From Candidatus Onthomonas avicola (lineage in GTDB: Bacteria > Bacillota > Clostridia > Oscillospirales > Oscillospiraceae), in contig DVJB01000024.1 of NCBI GenBank assembly GCA_018710845.1, positions 1-64,000 of the forward strand: a stretch of 64,000 bases of DNA, written 5' to 3'. The notes under the pieces are model-generated. The model worked only from the letters and a program-made list of their open reading frames with translations, made no database searches and was not told the DNA's origin. Positions 55,693 to 64,000 of the stretch are shown one piece after another. Numbering within the stretch: position 1 is the stretch's first letter; every line of letters starts with the position of its first letter. The translations under genes and the position numbers were made by a program.

Positions 55693-57384
55693 ATGAAGGT
55701 TGTCATTGTAGGCGGGGTGGCGGGAGGCGCCACCGCCGCGGCCCGCATCCGCAGGCTGGACGAGGCGGCGGAGATCGCGGTGTTTGAGCGGTCCGGTTAC
55801 ATCTCCTATGCCAACTGCGGCCTGCCCTACTACATCGGCGGGGCGATCCGCGACCCGGAAGAGCTGACCCTCCAGACGCCGGAGCGCTTCTCTGCCCGTT
55901 TCCGCGTGGAGGTGAAGGTCCGCCACGAGGTGACCGCCATCCACCCGGAGCGCAAGACGGTGTCCGTGCAGAACCTGGCCACCGGGGAGGTATTTGAGGA
56001 GCCCTATGACAAGCTGCTCCTCTCCCCCGGCGCTAAGCCCACCCAGCCCCGGCTCCCCGGCATTGGGCTGGACCGGGTGTTCACCCTGCGCACGGTGGAG
56101 GACACCTTCCGCATCAAGGAGTATATCAACGTCCATCATCCCAAATCCGCCGTGCTGGCGGGCGGCGGCTTTATCAGCCTGGAGCTGGCGGAAAACCTGC
56201 GGGAACTGGGGATGGAGGTCACCATCGTCCAGCGCCCCCGGCATCTGATGAACCCCTTTGACGGGGATATGGCGGCCCTGATCCACGGCGAGATGCGCAG
56301 TCATGGCGTCCAGCTGGCGCTGGGCCACACGGTGGAGGGCTTTGAAGAAAAGGACGGCGGCGTGGACGTGCTGCTCCAGGGCGAGGCCCCTCTCCACGGA
56401 GACATGGTGGTTTTGGCCATCGGCGTGACGCCGGACACCGCCCTGGCCCGGGACGCCGGGCTGGAATTGGGGATCAAGGGGAGCATCGTGGTCAACGACC
56501 GGATGGAGACCTCCGTGCCGGACATCTACGCCGTGGGCGACGCGGTGCAGGTAAAACACTTCGTCACCGGGCAGGACGCCCTGATCTCTCTGGCCGGCCC
56601 CGCCAACAAACAGGGCCGCATCGCCGCGGACAACATCTGCGGCGGGGACAGCCGCTATGCCGGCTCCCAGGGCAGCAGCGTCATCAAAGTGTTCCGCGTG
56701 ACCGCGGCGGTCACCGGCGTCAATGAGACCAACGCGAAAAAGGCGGGCCTCGCGGTGGATAAAGTCGTCCTCTCCCCCATGAGCCACGCGGGCTATTACC
56801 CGGGCGGAACGGTTATGACCATGAAGGTGGTCTTTGAGCGGGGTACTTACCGCCTGCTGGGCGCTCAAATTGTGGGCTATGACGGAGTGGACAAACGCAT
56901 CGACGTGCTGGCCACCGCCATCCGCGCCGGGATGAAGGCCACCGACCTGAAGGACCTGGATCTGGCCTATGCGCCCCCCTACTCCTCCGCCAAGGACCCG
57001 GTGAATATGGCGGGCTTTCTGATCGAGAACCTCGCCAAGGGCATCCTGAGCCAGTGGCATCTGGAGGACGTGGAGACGCTCCCCCGGGACGGCAGCGTGA
57101 CGCTGCTAGACGTCCGCACGGCGGAGGAGTTCGCCGGCGACCATCTGGACGGCTTTGCCAACATCCCGTTGGACGAACTGCGGGAGCACCTGAAGGCGCT
57201 GGACCGCAGTAAGCCGGTGTACGTCATCTGCCAGAGCGGCCTGCGCAGCTATATCGCCTGCCGCATCCTGGCCGGGCACGGCTTTTCCTGCTATAACTTC
57301 TCCGGCGGCTTCCGGTTTTACGACGCGGTGGCAAACGACCGCTGCCTCACCGCGTCGGCCACCCCCTGCGGCAAGGACATCTGA
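55693..57384 (+). CDS. CoA-disulfide/persulfide reductase with C-terminal rhodanese
   Basis: 563 aa. Flavin reductase domain (VVIVGGVAGGATAAARIRRLDE; redox Cys in SYANCGLPYYIGG; second dinucleotide fold AVLAGGGFISLELAENL; VPDIYAVGDAVQV) and a rhodanese domain from about residue 465 (VTLLDVRTAEEFAGDH; active loop CQSGLRS). Typical CoADR-Rhd build, reducing CoA persulfides or polysulfide with NAD(P)H (family knowledge). Third gene of the trxA operon. Confidence 0.94.
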   Translation: MKVVIVGGVAGGATAAARIRRLDEAAEIAVFERSGYISYANCGLPYYIGGAIRDPEELTLQTPERFSARFRVEVKVRHEVTAIHPERKTVSVQNLATGEVFEEPYDKLLLSPGAKPTQPRLPGIGLDRVFTLRTVEDTFRIKEYINVHHPKSAVLAGGGFISLELAENLRELGMEVTIVQRPRHLMNPFDGDMAALIHGEMRSHGVQLALGHTVEGFEEKDGGVDVLLQGEAPLHGDMVVLAIGVTPDTALARDAGLELGIKGSIVVNDRMETSVPDIYAVGDAVQVKHFVTGQDALISLAGPANKQGRIAADNICGGDSRYAGSQGSSVIKVFRVTAAVTGVNETNAKKAGLAVDKVVLSPMSHAGYYPGGTVMTMKVVFERGTYRLLGAQIVGYDGVDKRIDVLATAIRAGMKATDLKDLDLAYAPPYSSAKDPVNMAGFLIENLAKGILSQWHLEDVETLPRDGSVTLLDVRTAEEFAGDHLDGFANIPLDELREHLKALDRSKPVYVICQSGLRSYIACRILAGHGFSCYNFSGGFRFYDAVANDRCLTASATPCGKDI

Positions 57385-57420
57385 ACGGCCCGAGCGCGCT
57401 TCCGGCGGCAGGGTATCCGC

Positions 57421-57466
57421 AAGACAGCGCCCCCATCGGCACATCTGCCGGCGGGGGCGCTGTCTT
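57421..57466. terminator. Bidirectional terminator
   Basis: 14-bp stem AAGACAGCGCCCCC / GGGGGCGCTGTCTT between convergent CoADR and crp-like genes. Confidence 0.88.
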
Positions 57467-57491
57467 ATTCACCAGGAAAAGGGGCGGGTCC

Positions 57492-58151
57492 TCACCCCTC
57501 TGCAAGGCTCTCCAGTTTTGTCCGGTCCCGGAGCTCCACCGTACCCCGGGACAGCTTGACCATCCCTTCTCCCTGGAAGTAGCGGAGCATCCGGGTCACC
57601 ACCTCCCGGGCAGTGCCCAGGTGGTTGCCGATGATCTCGTGGGTGATCTTAAGGAGATCCGTCTCCTCGAGCGCGCTCTCCTCCAGGAGGAACCGGGCGA
57701 GCCGCTTGTCAAAACTCTTCCACATGATCTGCTCCATCAGCCACATGACCTCGGAAAACCGGGTGGCCATGATCTCATTGGTGAAGTTGGCAACCGGCGC
57801 CGACTCCTCCATGATCTGCTGATAGAGGCGGGAGGGGATGACCCACAGTTCTGTGTCCTTTTCCGCCTCAATCATCACCTCAAACTGGATGGAGTGCAGG
57901 ATACAGGAGGCGGAAAACAGACAGATATCCCGCTCGAACAGCCGATAGAGGGTGATCTCCCGTCCCTCGTCCGAGAGGATGTAGGCCCGGAGCTGTCCTT
58001 GCCGGACCAGGAACAGGCCGGTGCAGTCCGCGCTGCCGCTGTGCAGGACCGTGCCCTTTTTCACAGCGCGGCCGACGGTGCCGTCCTTCAGTTGACGCTG
58101 CTGCGCGGGGGTCAGCTTTTTCCAGATGGGAAGATAGTCCTGTAGTTCCAT
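57492..58151 (-). CDS. Crp/Fnr-family transcriptional regulator
   Basis: 219 aa. Cyclic-nucleotide-like sensor domain (TVLHSGSADCTGLFLVRQGQLRAY) with two cysteine-containing stretches, long dimer helix, and winged helix THEIIGNHLGTAREVVTRMLRYF with the E-x-x-x-R recognition pattern. Convergent with the trxA operon, whose promoter carries a matching inverted repeat, so it probably senses redox or sulfur state and activates that operon (inference). Start ATG 58151. Confidence 0.92.
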   Translation of the reverse strand: MELQDYLPIWKKLTPAQQRQLKDGTVGRAVKKGTVLHSGSADCTGLFLVRQGQLRAYILSDEGREITLYRLFERDICLFSASCILHSIQFEVMIEAEKDTELWVIPSRLYQQIMEESAPVANFTNEIMATRFSEVMWLMEQIMWKSFDKRLARFLLEESALEETDLLKITHEIIGNHLGTAREVVTRMLRYFQGEGMVKLSRGTVELRDRTKLESLAEG

Positions 58152-58179
58152 GGCGCGCGCTCCTCTTTAAATTATTCTC

Positions 58180-58208
58180 AGTATAAGTGAATTCGCAGCA
58201 TGTGTCAA
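58180..58208 (-). promoter_or_regulatory. Promoter of the crp/fnr-like gene
   Basis: Minus strand TTGACA, 17-nt spacer, TATACT: near-consensus. Confidence 0.88.
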
Positions 58209-58436
58209 TCCGATGCCGGACCGTCTCAACTTTTTAATCCCGATCAAAAACACCTGGCCAAGATGGTCAATGACCAGTTTTTCGCCGCCTTGAATTCAGC
58301 AGAAACGAAAAAAGCAGCTGCCGCCCCCGCCATGGACCCTGCCATGGCAAAGGCAATGCAGCTGCTAAAGGACTCCCCGGAACTGGCCAGCGCGTTTCTC
58401 AACATGGCGCAGTTGTTTTCTCAATCCGGTAAATGA
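58200..58436 (+). CDS. Short hypothetical ORF, possibly a gene remnant
   Basis: 78 codons ending SAFLNMAQLFSQSGK. The ATG at 58200 lies inside the crp-like promoter and has no ribosome site; an internal ATG at 58263 also lacks one. Composition is protein-like (amphipathic helices, Ala/Lys rich) but no family is recognised. It lies just before the island boundary and may be a fragment. Confidence 0.25.
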   Translation: MCQSDAGPSQLFNPDQKHLAKMVNDQFFAALNSAETKKAAAAPAMDPAMAKAMQLLKDSPELASAFLNMAQLFSQSGK

Positions 58437-58524
58437 ATTTCTTTATTCCAAACGCAACGCACTTATTGCGAACACGAAATTTTGTTTAAAAATTTTTTGA
58501 GCTATAAAACAGCAGGCTCAAAAA

Positions 58525-58565
58525 ATAACAAAAAAGTTCTGAACTAATCAGAATTCAGAACTTTT
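58525..58565 (-). terminator. Terminator downstream of the tRNA remnant
   Basis: Stem AAAAGTTCTGAA / TTCAGAACTTTT followed on the minus strand by TTTGTTATTTTTTG. Probably the original tRNA-Thr terminator. Confidence 0.85.
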
Positions 58566-58567
58566 GA

Positions 58568-58610
58568 GAGCTGCTATCCAGATTTGAACTGGAGACCTCA
58601 TCCTTACCAA
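58568..58610 (-). other. tRNA-Thr(GGT) 3'-half remnant: attachment site of an island
   Basis: Minus-strand sequence begins in the anticodon loop (TTGGTAAGGATGAGGTC), continues through an intact T arm (TCCAG-TTCAAAT-CTGGA) and ends with acceptor bases TAGCAGCTC. This aligns with the 3' half of bacterial tRNA-Thr(GGT). The 5' half is absent: the bases before the loop cannot pair with the GGATG strand of the anticodon stem. This is what a tRNA-targeting integrase leaves at one end of an inserted element. Confidence 0.82.
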
Positions 58611-58714
58611 ACAGCCAAAGTATGTTTTGCCTGGTATTCGCTAGTATTATCTAATGTTTTCACGTCTAAAAGTGGCTAAATTCAACCTCTCTGCTCTCCC
58701 GTCTCTTCCCCTCT

Positions 58715-58764
58715 GATCCCGTTTGTTCCCAGCCTGTTCCCAGGCCGGTTCCCAAATTGTTCCC
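58715..58764. repeat. Five GTTCCC-type repeats at helical spacing
   Basis: GATCCC at 58715 and GTTCCC at 58725, 58736, 58748 and 58759, spaced 10, 11, 12 and 11 bp. They lie just inside the island end and may be integrase arm sites or the 3' end of a decayed integrase gene. The rest of 58611-59163 contains no gene I can support. Confidence 0.55.
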
Positions 58765-59163
58765 ATGATTTTGTTTGCTGGCATTGTGCCAGCTTTTTTT
58801 CTTTTCTCTGGCAAAAGTGGGAGTGCACTGCCGAAATCAGAGTGACATGGCGCGTCTGCGCTTTCTCTCCGTGGATATATGCATGCGGTGGCGCGCAGCC
58901 AAGGAAACGAAAGCGCTCTGACACGGACGCACTCGGACAGTCCCACACTATGCTATTACATATTCTTCCCATTCTCTGCTAATCCCACCACCACAAGTCC
59001 AACCTGGTAATCCTGCTGGGACAGTGTTTTATTTTTATTCGCGGAAACAGCAAGAACGGCATATCGGATTACATTGGATCGAATTATGACAAGCCTCCTG
59101 AAAAGGGATTACCGTAAAAGCCATCAGCATTTGCATACAAAAGAGGGGCTCTGCTTTTTCAAG

Positions 59164-60303
59164 TTATCGATTCTGCACGGTTGACAGCAGGGTTTGCTTA
59201 AGCTGCTCTTCAATCCCTGCCAGCTCTAATTCCGCATTCTGACGGGCTGTCCTTCCCTCCTGCTGGATTTTAATGGTTTCTTCAATGGTAGAGATTAAAA
59301 CCGCGTTGACCTTTTTGAGGGTATCCAGATCCACAATGCCACGCTGGGATTTTTTAGCGACATCCACGCTGTTCTGCTTAAGCAGCTCCGCGTTTTTGGA
59401 TAGCAGCGTATTGGTAGCGTCGGTTACGCTCCGCTGCATCTGCAGCACAGTTTCCTGCCGGTGCAGGCCCAGGGCAATCACGATCTGGCTTTTCCACAGC
59501 GGGATGGTGCTGAGTACCGCGGTCTGGATCTTATCTACCAGCATTTTGTCGTTGTTCTGGATAAGGCGGATCTGCGGCGCTGTCTGGATAGCAATGGTCT
59601 TGCTCAGCTTCAGGTCATGAATTTTCTTTTCGAAACGGTTCACCGTGTCCTCGAAATCCCGCACCGCCTGTGCGCTCATGGGATCGCCTTTGGCCGACGC
59701 CTCCGCATGAAGCCTCGGGAGGGTAGTCTCCCGCAATTCCTTCAATTTTTCCTCGCCGGCCGCGATATAGATCTGCAGTTCCTGAAAATATTCCAGGTTT
59801 TTCTCGTATAGCCCGTCGAACATGGTGATGTCCTTGAGCATCTGCATCCGCGCCTGTTCCAGCTGCTGCTCAATATGGTCGATCTGTATCTCCAGCTTTT
59901 CATACCGCTGCATAAACTTTTTAACTGCACGGGAGGCGTTCTTCAAGAAAGGGATTTTATCTAAAATGCCGTCGTCTAACTGGTCAACGCCCACATCCTT
60001 GACCTTCAATACCAGATCCGACATCAGCTCCCCCACATAGCCGCTGTCCTTGCTGCGTACCTGTGCCAGGATGGTGTCGGAAAAACTGGAGATATTCCGC
60101 TGGGCGCCTACCCCGTACTGAATCGTGGTCTGGGAATCCATCAGGTTGATGCTGTTTTTCAGCTCCTCTACCCGCGTTCTCTGCTCCGGAGTCAATTCTT
60201 CTACCTCGGTGCGGACCATCTCTGCATCCACAGGCTCTTGTTTTTGCAGGGCAGTATTCGCTTGGCTCTGCATTAAAGTATCCAAAGTAATTTCTTCTGC
60301 CAT
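59164..60303 (-). CDS. telA: TelA-family toxic anion resistance protein
   Basis: 379 aa, soluble and almost entirely helical/coiled-coil. Family segments: GYVGELMSDLVLKVKDVGVDQL, YEKLEIQIDHIEQQLEQARMQMLKDI, MFDGLYEKNLEYFQELQIYIAAGEEKL and LWKSQIVIALGLHRQETVLQMQ. TelA (YaaN/YceH) proteins occur with XpaC and Ter proteins and confer tellurite tolerance in some hosts; mechanism unknown. Last gene of the four-gene island operon, 26 nt after the binding-protein gene. Confidence 0.93.
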   Translation of the reverse strand: MAEEITLDTLMQSQANTALQKQEPVDAEMVRTEVEELTPEQRTRVEELKNSINLMDSQTTIQYGVGAQRNISSFSDTILAQVRSKDSGYVGELMSDLVLKVKDVGVDQLDDGILDKIPFLKNASRAVKKFMQRYEKLEIQIDHIEQQLEQARMQMLKDITMFDGLYEKNLEYFQELQIYIAAGEEKLKELRETTLPRLHAEASAKGDPMSAQAVRDFEDTVNRFEKKIHDLKLSKTIAIQTAPQIRLIQNNDKMLVDKIQTAVLSTIPLWKSQIVIALGLHRQETVLQMQRSVTDATNTLLSKNAELLKQNSVDVAKKSQRGIVDLDTLKKVNAVLISTIEETIKIQQEGRTARQNAELELAGIEEQLKQTLLSTVQNR

Positions 60304-60329
60304 GTCCTAGTCATTCCTTCCTGCACTCT

Positions 60330-61385
60330 CTATGAGAGAGCCTTGATAATCCGATCCATGGCATTGGCATCGGGCATCGGCGCCACCTGGGTAATCTCAT
60401 TTGCGATACCCGATACGCCAAAATGCTCCGCATCTGTCGGGGTATCATATACGCCGGTGCGGAATCCATGCTTTTCCCAGGCAAGCCGCTGGATGTCCTC
60501 ATCTAACAACGCATCAATCCCGGCAGTCCCCGCCTCATCCAGTGCAATATACACATGGGAGGACCAGACAGTGGGCGTCGGGTACATCATCACAATATCC
60601 CCTTTTATCTGTTCCCAGGTGTCCGGATTCTCTACCGCAAATTCCAGCAGCTGGTTTTCATAGCCGGCGATCAGGGGCTTGGCGCCCATCCCGGTTTTCA
60701 GGAACTGGTCGAACAGATCGGAGGACGAACTTTCCATATACCCCAGCTTCTGGAAGATACTTTGAAGCCGAGGCAGGATTGCCGGTAGATTACTTTCATC
60801 TGCCACGCCGCCGCAGAGGATATTCGCCAAAAGACCGGCAAACATATTACCGGAATTGGATTTGGTTGGATCGGTGGTACCCACAGTAATGCTGCCGTAA
60901 AGCTGGGGAAGGCCGATGTCCGCCCAGGCCGTCCCAGCTTCAATCGCCTCGGTCAGTTTCACCATATCCACAGTATACACGCCGTCGGCCTGAGAGGCGA
61001 TCCCGCTGTCAACCAGCGCCTGTGCTACAGCGCTTCGGGTATACAGGACAATGGGCGTGTTGAGAATAATTTCGCTTTTCACCGGGTCGCCGTTGATCTG
61101 CTTATACAACTCCAACGCCGTCTGGTTGGAGGGAAACAGGAAATCACGCCCTGTGGCGTCAGCAGTAATCATGTCGATGGAACCGGCCTTCGCATAGTCG
61201 ATGACCAGCTTGTACCTGTCCCGCAGGATGTCCTGTACTTCCTCATCCTCCAGCAGGCCAATCTTTTCGCCGCCCACATAGCCGTTGATTTCGGTGACGG
61301 CTTGGTTATTGCTTATGAACACATAGGCGACGGCTGCTATGATAACCGCCGCCAAAATACCTAAGCCAATGAGTTTTGTCTTCAT
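60330..61385 (-). CDS. Membrane-anchored periplasmic-binding-type protein
   Basis: 351 aa. N-terminal uncleaved-looking membrane helix (LIGLGILAAVIIAAVAYVF) with no lipobox Cys, then a type 2 solute-binding fold (YKLVIDYAKAGSIDMITADA, NTPIVLYTRSAVAQAL, SITVGTTDPTKSNSGNMFAGLL, PLIAGYENQLLEFA). The LVxTSPxxSNSG-like stretch recalls molybdate/sulfate-type binding proteins, but no ABC permease is nearby. ATGA overlap with xpaC. Confidence 0.82.
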   Translation of the reverse strand: MKTKLIGLGILAAVIIAAVAYVFISNNQAVTEINGYVGGEKIGLLEDEEVQDILRDRYKLVIDYAKAGSIDMITADATGRDFLFPSNQTALELYKQINGDPVKSEIILNTPIVLYTRSAVAQALVDSGIASQADGVYTVDMVKLTEAIEAGTAWADIGLPQLYGSITVGTTDPTKSNSGNMFAGLLANILCGGVADESNLPAILPRLQSIFQKLGYMESSSSDLFDQFLKTGMGAKPLIAGYENQLLEFAVENPDTWEQIKGDIVMMYPTPTVWSSHVYIALDEAGTAGIDALLDEDIQRLAWEKHGFRTGVYDTPTDAEHFGVSGIANEITQVAPMPDANAMDRIIKALS

Positions 61386-61990
61386 TTCCCGCCCTCCATT
61401 TTCAAAGTGCTCTTCAAAAGCTCGATATCCGCCTCCACATCCAGCAGCTCGCCCTGCATCAAATGGGTAAACTGCTTTTCAAAGGCTTTGTTCAGCACCG
61501 GCAGGGATTCGGCGGTTTTGCGGAGAATTTCCGTGACTTCCTCAGAGTGGAGTCCCGTATTTTGGAAATCCACGTAACGTGCCAAAAGCTTGGCGGCCGT
61601 ATCCAGGTAATAGGTAAAGAAACGGCGCGCCAGCTTGATTTTGTCTGGGTTATCCTTTAGATAAGCAAGGATTCTTGTACCGGTAGCGCATAAAGCCTCC
61701 GCATCCTTCTGTACGGCAGAGTCTGCAATGGCTTTCCCCGCCTTTTCAATATCCGTCAAGTCCGCCTGGGCATCGTCCAGAAGCTTCTGGATTTCCTCGC
61801 CGCCAGGCATGGATTCTACGTCAATGCCTGCGATCTTCCGGCTGGGTTTCAACAAAAAGAACAGCCCGAAGTAGACACCGACGCACAGAAGGATGCAAAC
61901 AATCAGGTTCCAGTGGAGGAGCAAAAATAACAATAAAAACAGGATAGCTGCAATCAAGGAGGAAACTATCATTCGTGAGGTATCTTTCAT
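61382..61990 (-). CDS. XpaC-like membrane protein
   Basis: 202 aa. Two N-terminal membrane helices (SLIAAILFLLLFLLLHW; VCILLCVGVYFGLFFLL), then a helical cytoplasmic domain (AYLKDNPDKIKLARRFFTYYLDTAAKLLARYVD...TFEKQFTHLMQGELLDVEADIELLKSTLKMEGG type ending). Matches the XpaC family, which is paired with TelA in Bacillus (xpaC-yaaN). Stop overlaps the next start (ATGA) and its own start overlaps the upstream stop (TGATG). Confidence 0.85.
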   Translation of the reverse strand: MKDTSRMIVSSLIAAILFLLLFLLLHWNLIVCILLCVGVYFGLFFLLKPSRKIAGIDVESMPGGEEIQKLLDDAQADLTDIEKAGKAIADSAVQKDAEALCATGTRILAYLKDNPDKIKLARRFFTYYLDTAAKLLARYVDFQNTGLHSEEVTEILRKTAESLPVLNKAFEKQFTHLMQGELLDVEADIELLKSTLKMEGGK

Positions 61991-63597
61991 CAGTTATACC
62001 CCTTTACGCTCCGGAAAGCCTCCGTCAGATTCTCCCGGCCATCGAATACTCGGGCGTTGGTATACTGCGCCAATTCCTCCAGCTGTGTCTCATCGGCATC
62101 CCCGAACATGATAGAGAAAACCGGAACCTCGGCCCCGAGTCCCTCATAAGCGTCCTCAAAATCATAGAGGGAACCACCGGACTGCCCGTCGGTCAGCAGG
62201 ATAATAGCGGGGGTGTACTGGGATAAATCATATCCTTTAAGCATTTCGATTCCCCGCATAGCGGCTGTGTACATATTCGTACCGCCGCCCACATCCTGGT
62301 TTTTCACTTTATCATAGAGCGCCTCCAGCTCACTGCCGTTGCCTTCAGCCGTATAGGCATTGATCACGCCATCGTTAAAGGGGATCAGGATGTTTACTTC
62401 GTTTTCCGACGCCTGTAGGAAGTTCTTCCGGGCGTTCTCCTGGATCAGCAGCTGCTCCATGGCCTGAACAAGCTGTTCGTTGCCAGCCCCACTCATGCTG
62501 CCGGAATAGTCCAGGCAGTACACCGTAAGGGAAGGCTTTCTGAAATCTGTCTGATAAAGATTTAAGCATTCAAACAGCACATCCGCCGCCGGCATTTTAA
62601 TCGGAGACAGCACCCGGTCTGGCTGCAGTCCCCAATCGGAACGGAATACGTCCTTGTTTTCTTCAGAAACGCCGGTATAGCCAGAACGGCGACCGGTGCT
62701 CTGGATTTCATTCTGGGTTTCTTCCGACAGCAGATATTCCTGCAGTTTCAAAAACAACTCTTCCTGCTTGTCATCGTCTTTATCCACATACCCCAAAGGG
62801 GAATCTGCAATGGAAAGCCCGTCATAGGGATATACCACGTACAGGGGCTCTTCGCCCCGCGCCTCTAACTCCCGGTTAGCCTGGATAAGCAGACACTCAT
62901 AGTTGACCATGGCGTCGTAATTGCCTTCCAGAAACATATCTTTAAGCCAGTCGGAGCTGCCGGAGGAACGGTCCACACCGGATAGCAGTTCCTTCATCTG
63001 CGTTTTCAAGGATTCGCTCTGCAAATCCTCCTCTGTGATGACCTCCGGGTTGCCCAGGAGGGCGTATAGAAAACCGATGTACGCGCTGGCGCCGGAGTTC
63101 GACTGGGTGGCGCTAGTCATGCAGAAGCGGAGTTTCCCGCTTTGGATTGCATGGAGCAGGTCGTTGACCGACACTTCGCGCCCTACAAACCCCAGTTCTT
63201 CCGCCAGATTTTTTCGGATGCCGAATACTACCGGCGTGATGGATATCGATTCTGTGTGCTTGATCCGGTATTCCGTATCCCCTACCGTCAGCCACAGACT
63301 ACTGGCCGGCCACACGGCGTCATAGGGGATTTCCTCTTCTCCCAGTAGGCGCATGATATCCAGCGACCCTTGGTATGTCATCTCGATCCGGACATTCTCC
63401 TGATTAGCAAATTTCTCCAGAATCGGCTCCAGCTCCGCGTTTTCCGAGCCGGAAATGATCCGCAGCACCGAGCTGCCGCTGCCTAAAACAGTGTCCGCTT
63501 CGCTGGCGTCAGCACCTTCAAACCCGCAGCCGCTCAATACGGTTAGGATAACGGAAAACATTAGCAACAAAGCGGCGAAACGCTTGATATGTCTCAT
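61990..63597 (-). CDS. Lipoprotein with solute-binding and von Willebrand A domains
   Basis: 535 aa. Signal peptide with lipobox LSGC; residues ~40-330 are a type 2 solute-binding fold (SSVLRIISGSENAELEPILEKF, AVWPASSLWLTVGDTE, QSNSGASAYIGFLYALLG, YVVYPYDGLSIADSPLGYVD). Residues ~345-535 are a VWA domain with complete MIDAS (DYSGSMSG, GGGTNMY, LLTDGQSGG). Extracellular. First gene of the operon with xpaC, a second binding protein and telA. Confidence 0.92.
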   Translation of the reverse strand: MRHIKRFAALLLMFSVILTVLSGCGFEGADASEADTVLGSGSSVLRIISGSENAELEPILEKFANQENVRIEMTYQGSLDIMRLLGEEEIPYDAVWPASSLWLTVGDTEYRIKHTESISITPVVFGIRKNLAEELGFVGREVSVNDLLHAIQSGKLRFCMTSATQSNSGASAYIGFLYALLGNPEVITEEDLQSESLKTQMKELLSGVDRSSGSSDWLKDMFLEGNYDAMVNYECLLIQANRELEARGEEPLYVVYPYDGLSIADSPLGYVDKDDDKQEELFLKLQEYLLSEETQNEIQSTGRRSGYTGVSEENKDVFRSDWGLQPDRVLSPIKMPAADVLFECLNLYQTDFRKPSLTVYCLDYSGSMSGAGNEQLVQAMEQLLIQENARKNFLQASENEVNILIPFNDGVINAYTAEGNGSELEALYDKVKNQDVGGGTNMYTAAMRGIEMLKGYDLSQYTPAIILLTDGQSGGSLYDFEDAYEGLGAEVPVFSIMFGDADETQLEELAQYTNARVFDGRENLTEAFRSVKGYN

Positions 63598-63684
63598 AGA
63601 TAGATCCTCTCCCGATTAGTCCTCCCGATATGAATATCAGTGCTTACACTTATCCCATTTTGAAAATGATTTAGTTTTATTTTA

Positions 63685-63702
63685 CTTTACACTTCGTAAA
63701 AG
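63685..63702. promoter_or_regulatory. Palindrome upstream of the VWA-TelA operon; gap 63598-64000
   Basis: CTTTACACTTCGTAAAAG, an imperfect inverted repeat about 90 nt upstream of the operon, next to a minus-strand TAAAAT. Possible operator. The rest of the gap has no supported gene; a plus-strand TTGACA-17-TAAACT (63904-63932) may start a transcript leaving the window. Confidence 0.4.
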
Positions 63703-64000
63703 TATCTACCACAACAACATAAAATCTGTGTAAAATTTGTGATATAACTTTTTGCCATGCGGTATGCCCACACTCTGGGGCGCGAGATACAGGCCATCTC
63801 GATCTGAGCGTGCGGAATTCTGTTAAGATGCCAAGATAGCTCCATGGGCTGTCCCTGAGGCGGCAAACCAGGCTATACCGTCCGAGCAGCGGACTAAACC
63901 TTTCTTGACAGTCTCACAGGTAAGCGGTAAACTTACAAAAAATAGTCGGTATTATTTTTTGTTTTGACAGGGCCTCGTGGCTTGGAGAGGTACAAAATAA

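Noticed and set aside
58715..58764. Short repeats as a CRISPR array
   Set aside because: Repeat unit is 6 bp at ~11-bp spacing, with no spacers of useful length and no cas genes in the window.

Overview
The window reads as chromosomal DNA of a spore-forming, strictly anaerobic, GC-rich member of the Clostridia, most like the Oscillospiraceae (Flavonifractor / Intestinimonas type). The basis is the gene content: germination protease, yabP-yabQ-divIC-yabR, spoIID, pyruvate:ferredoxin oxidoreductase, RNase J, LexA with a Firmicutes-type SOS box, and class B sortase with a pilin-like protein. The species assignment is inference; no rRNA gene is present.

Layout. 0-5.5 kb: marR with a heterodimeric ABC exporter (minus strand), then lexA. 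5.5-6.84 kb: a purine-rich stretch with no credible gene, preceded by a stable-RNA-type promoter and closed by an intrinsic terminator; I read it as a candidate ~1.3-kb structured non-coding RNA. 6.9-16 kb: rnjA, a nucleotidyltransferase/phosphomannomutase-like fusion, gpr, rpsT, a YihY-type membrane protein, and the sporulation/division operon yabP-yabQ-divIC-yabR. 16-24.6 kb: a seven-gene minus-strand catabolic cluster (GntR regulator, HyuA-like protein without HyuB, DapA-like aldolase, FAD oxidoreductase, carboxylate-type transporter, ImmA-like peptidase, PfkB kinase). 24.8-35 kb: a lipoprotein esterase, an Amt-GlnB fusion with an attenuator-like leader, rpsF-ssb-rpsR, an XRE regulator, a NifX-like protein, a NagZ-like hydrolase and an MFS transporter. 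35-47 kb: a 54-aa membrane protein gene, nifJ, comM, dCMP deaminase, an ECF sigma operon, an acetyltransferase, and AIM24 and DUF1349 proteins. 47-49.3 kb: pilin-like protein, sortase B and a collapsed surface-protein gene. 50-58.2 kb: Dps, SpoIID, citrate synthase, a CapA-like protein, and a thioredoxin-rhodanese-CoA-disulfide reductase operon with a convergent Crp/Fnr gene. 58.6 kb to the end: a more AT-rich island that starts at a tRNA-Thr(GGT) 3' remnant and carries a VWA/solute-binding lipoprotein, XpaC, a second binding protein and TelA.

Two features stand out. First, six copies of a non-coding element made of consecutive hairpins are scattered over the first 42 kb. Four of them sit between two copies of the local terminator-like hairpin, and that flanking hairpin has a different sequence at each locus. 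Base changes between copies are compensatory within the stems, so the fold is conserved. This looks like a terminator-targeting mobile or structured-RNA element that duplicates its target. Second is the large RNA candidate downstream of lexA, which has a 17-bp perfect long-range helix and several short hairpins with GAAA loops. I do not recognise either as a described family.
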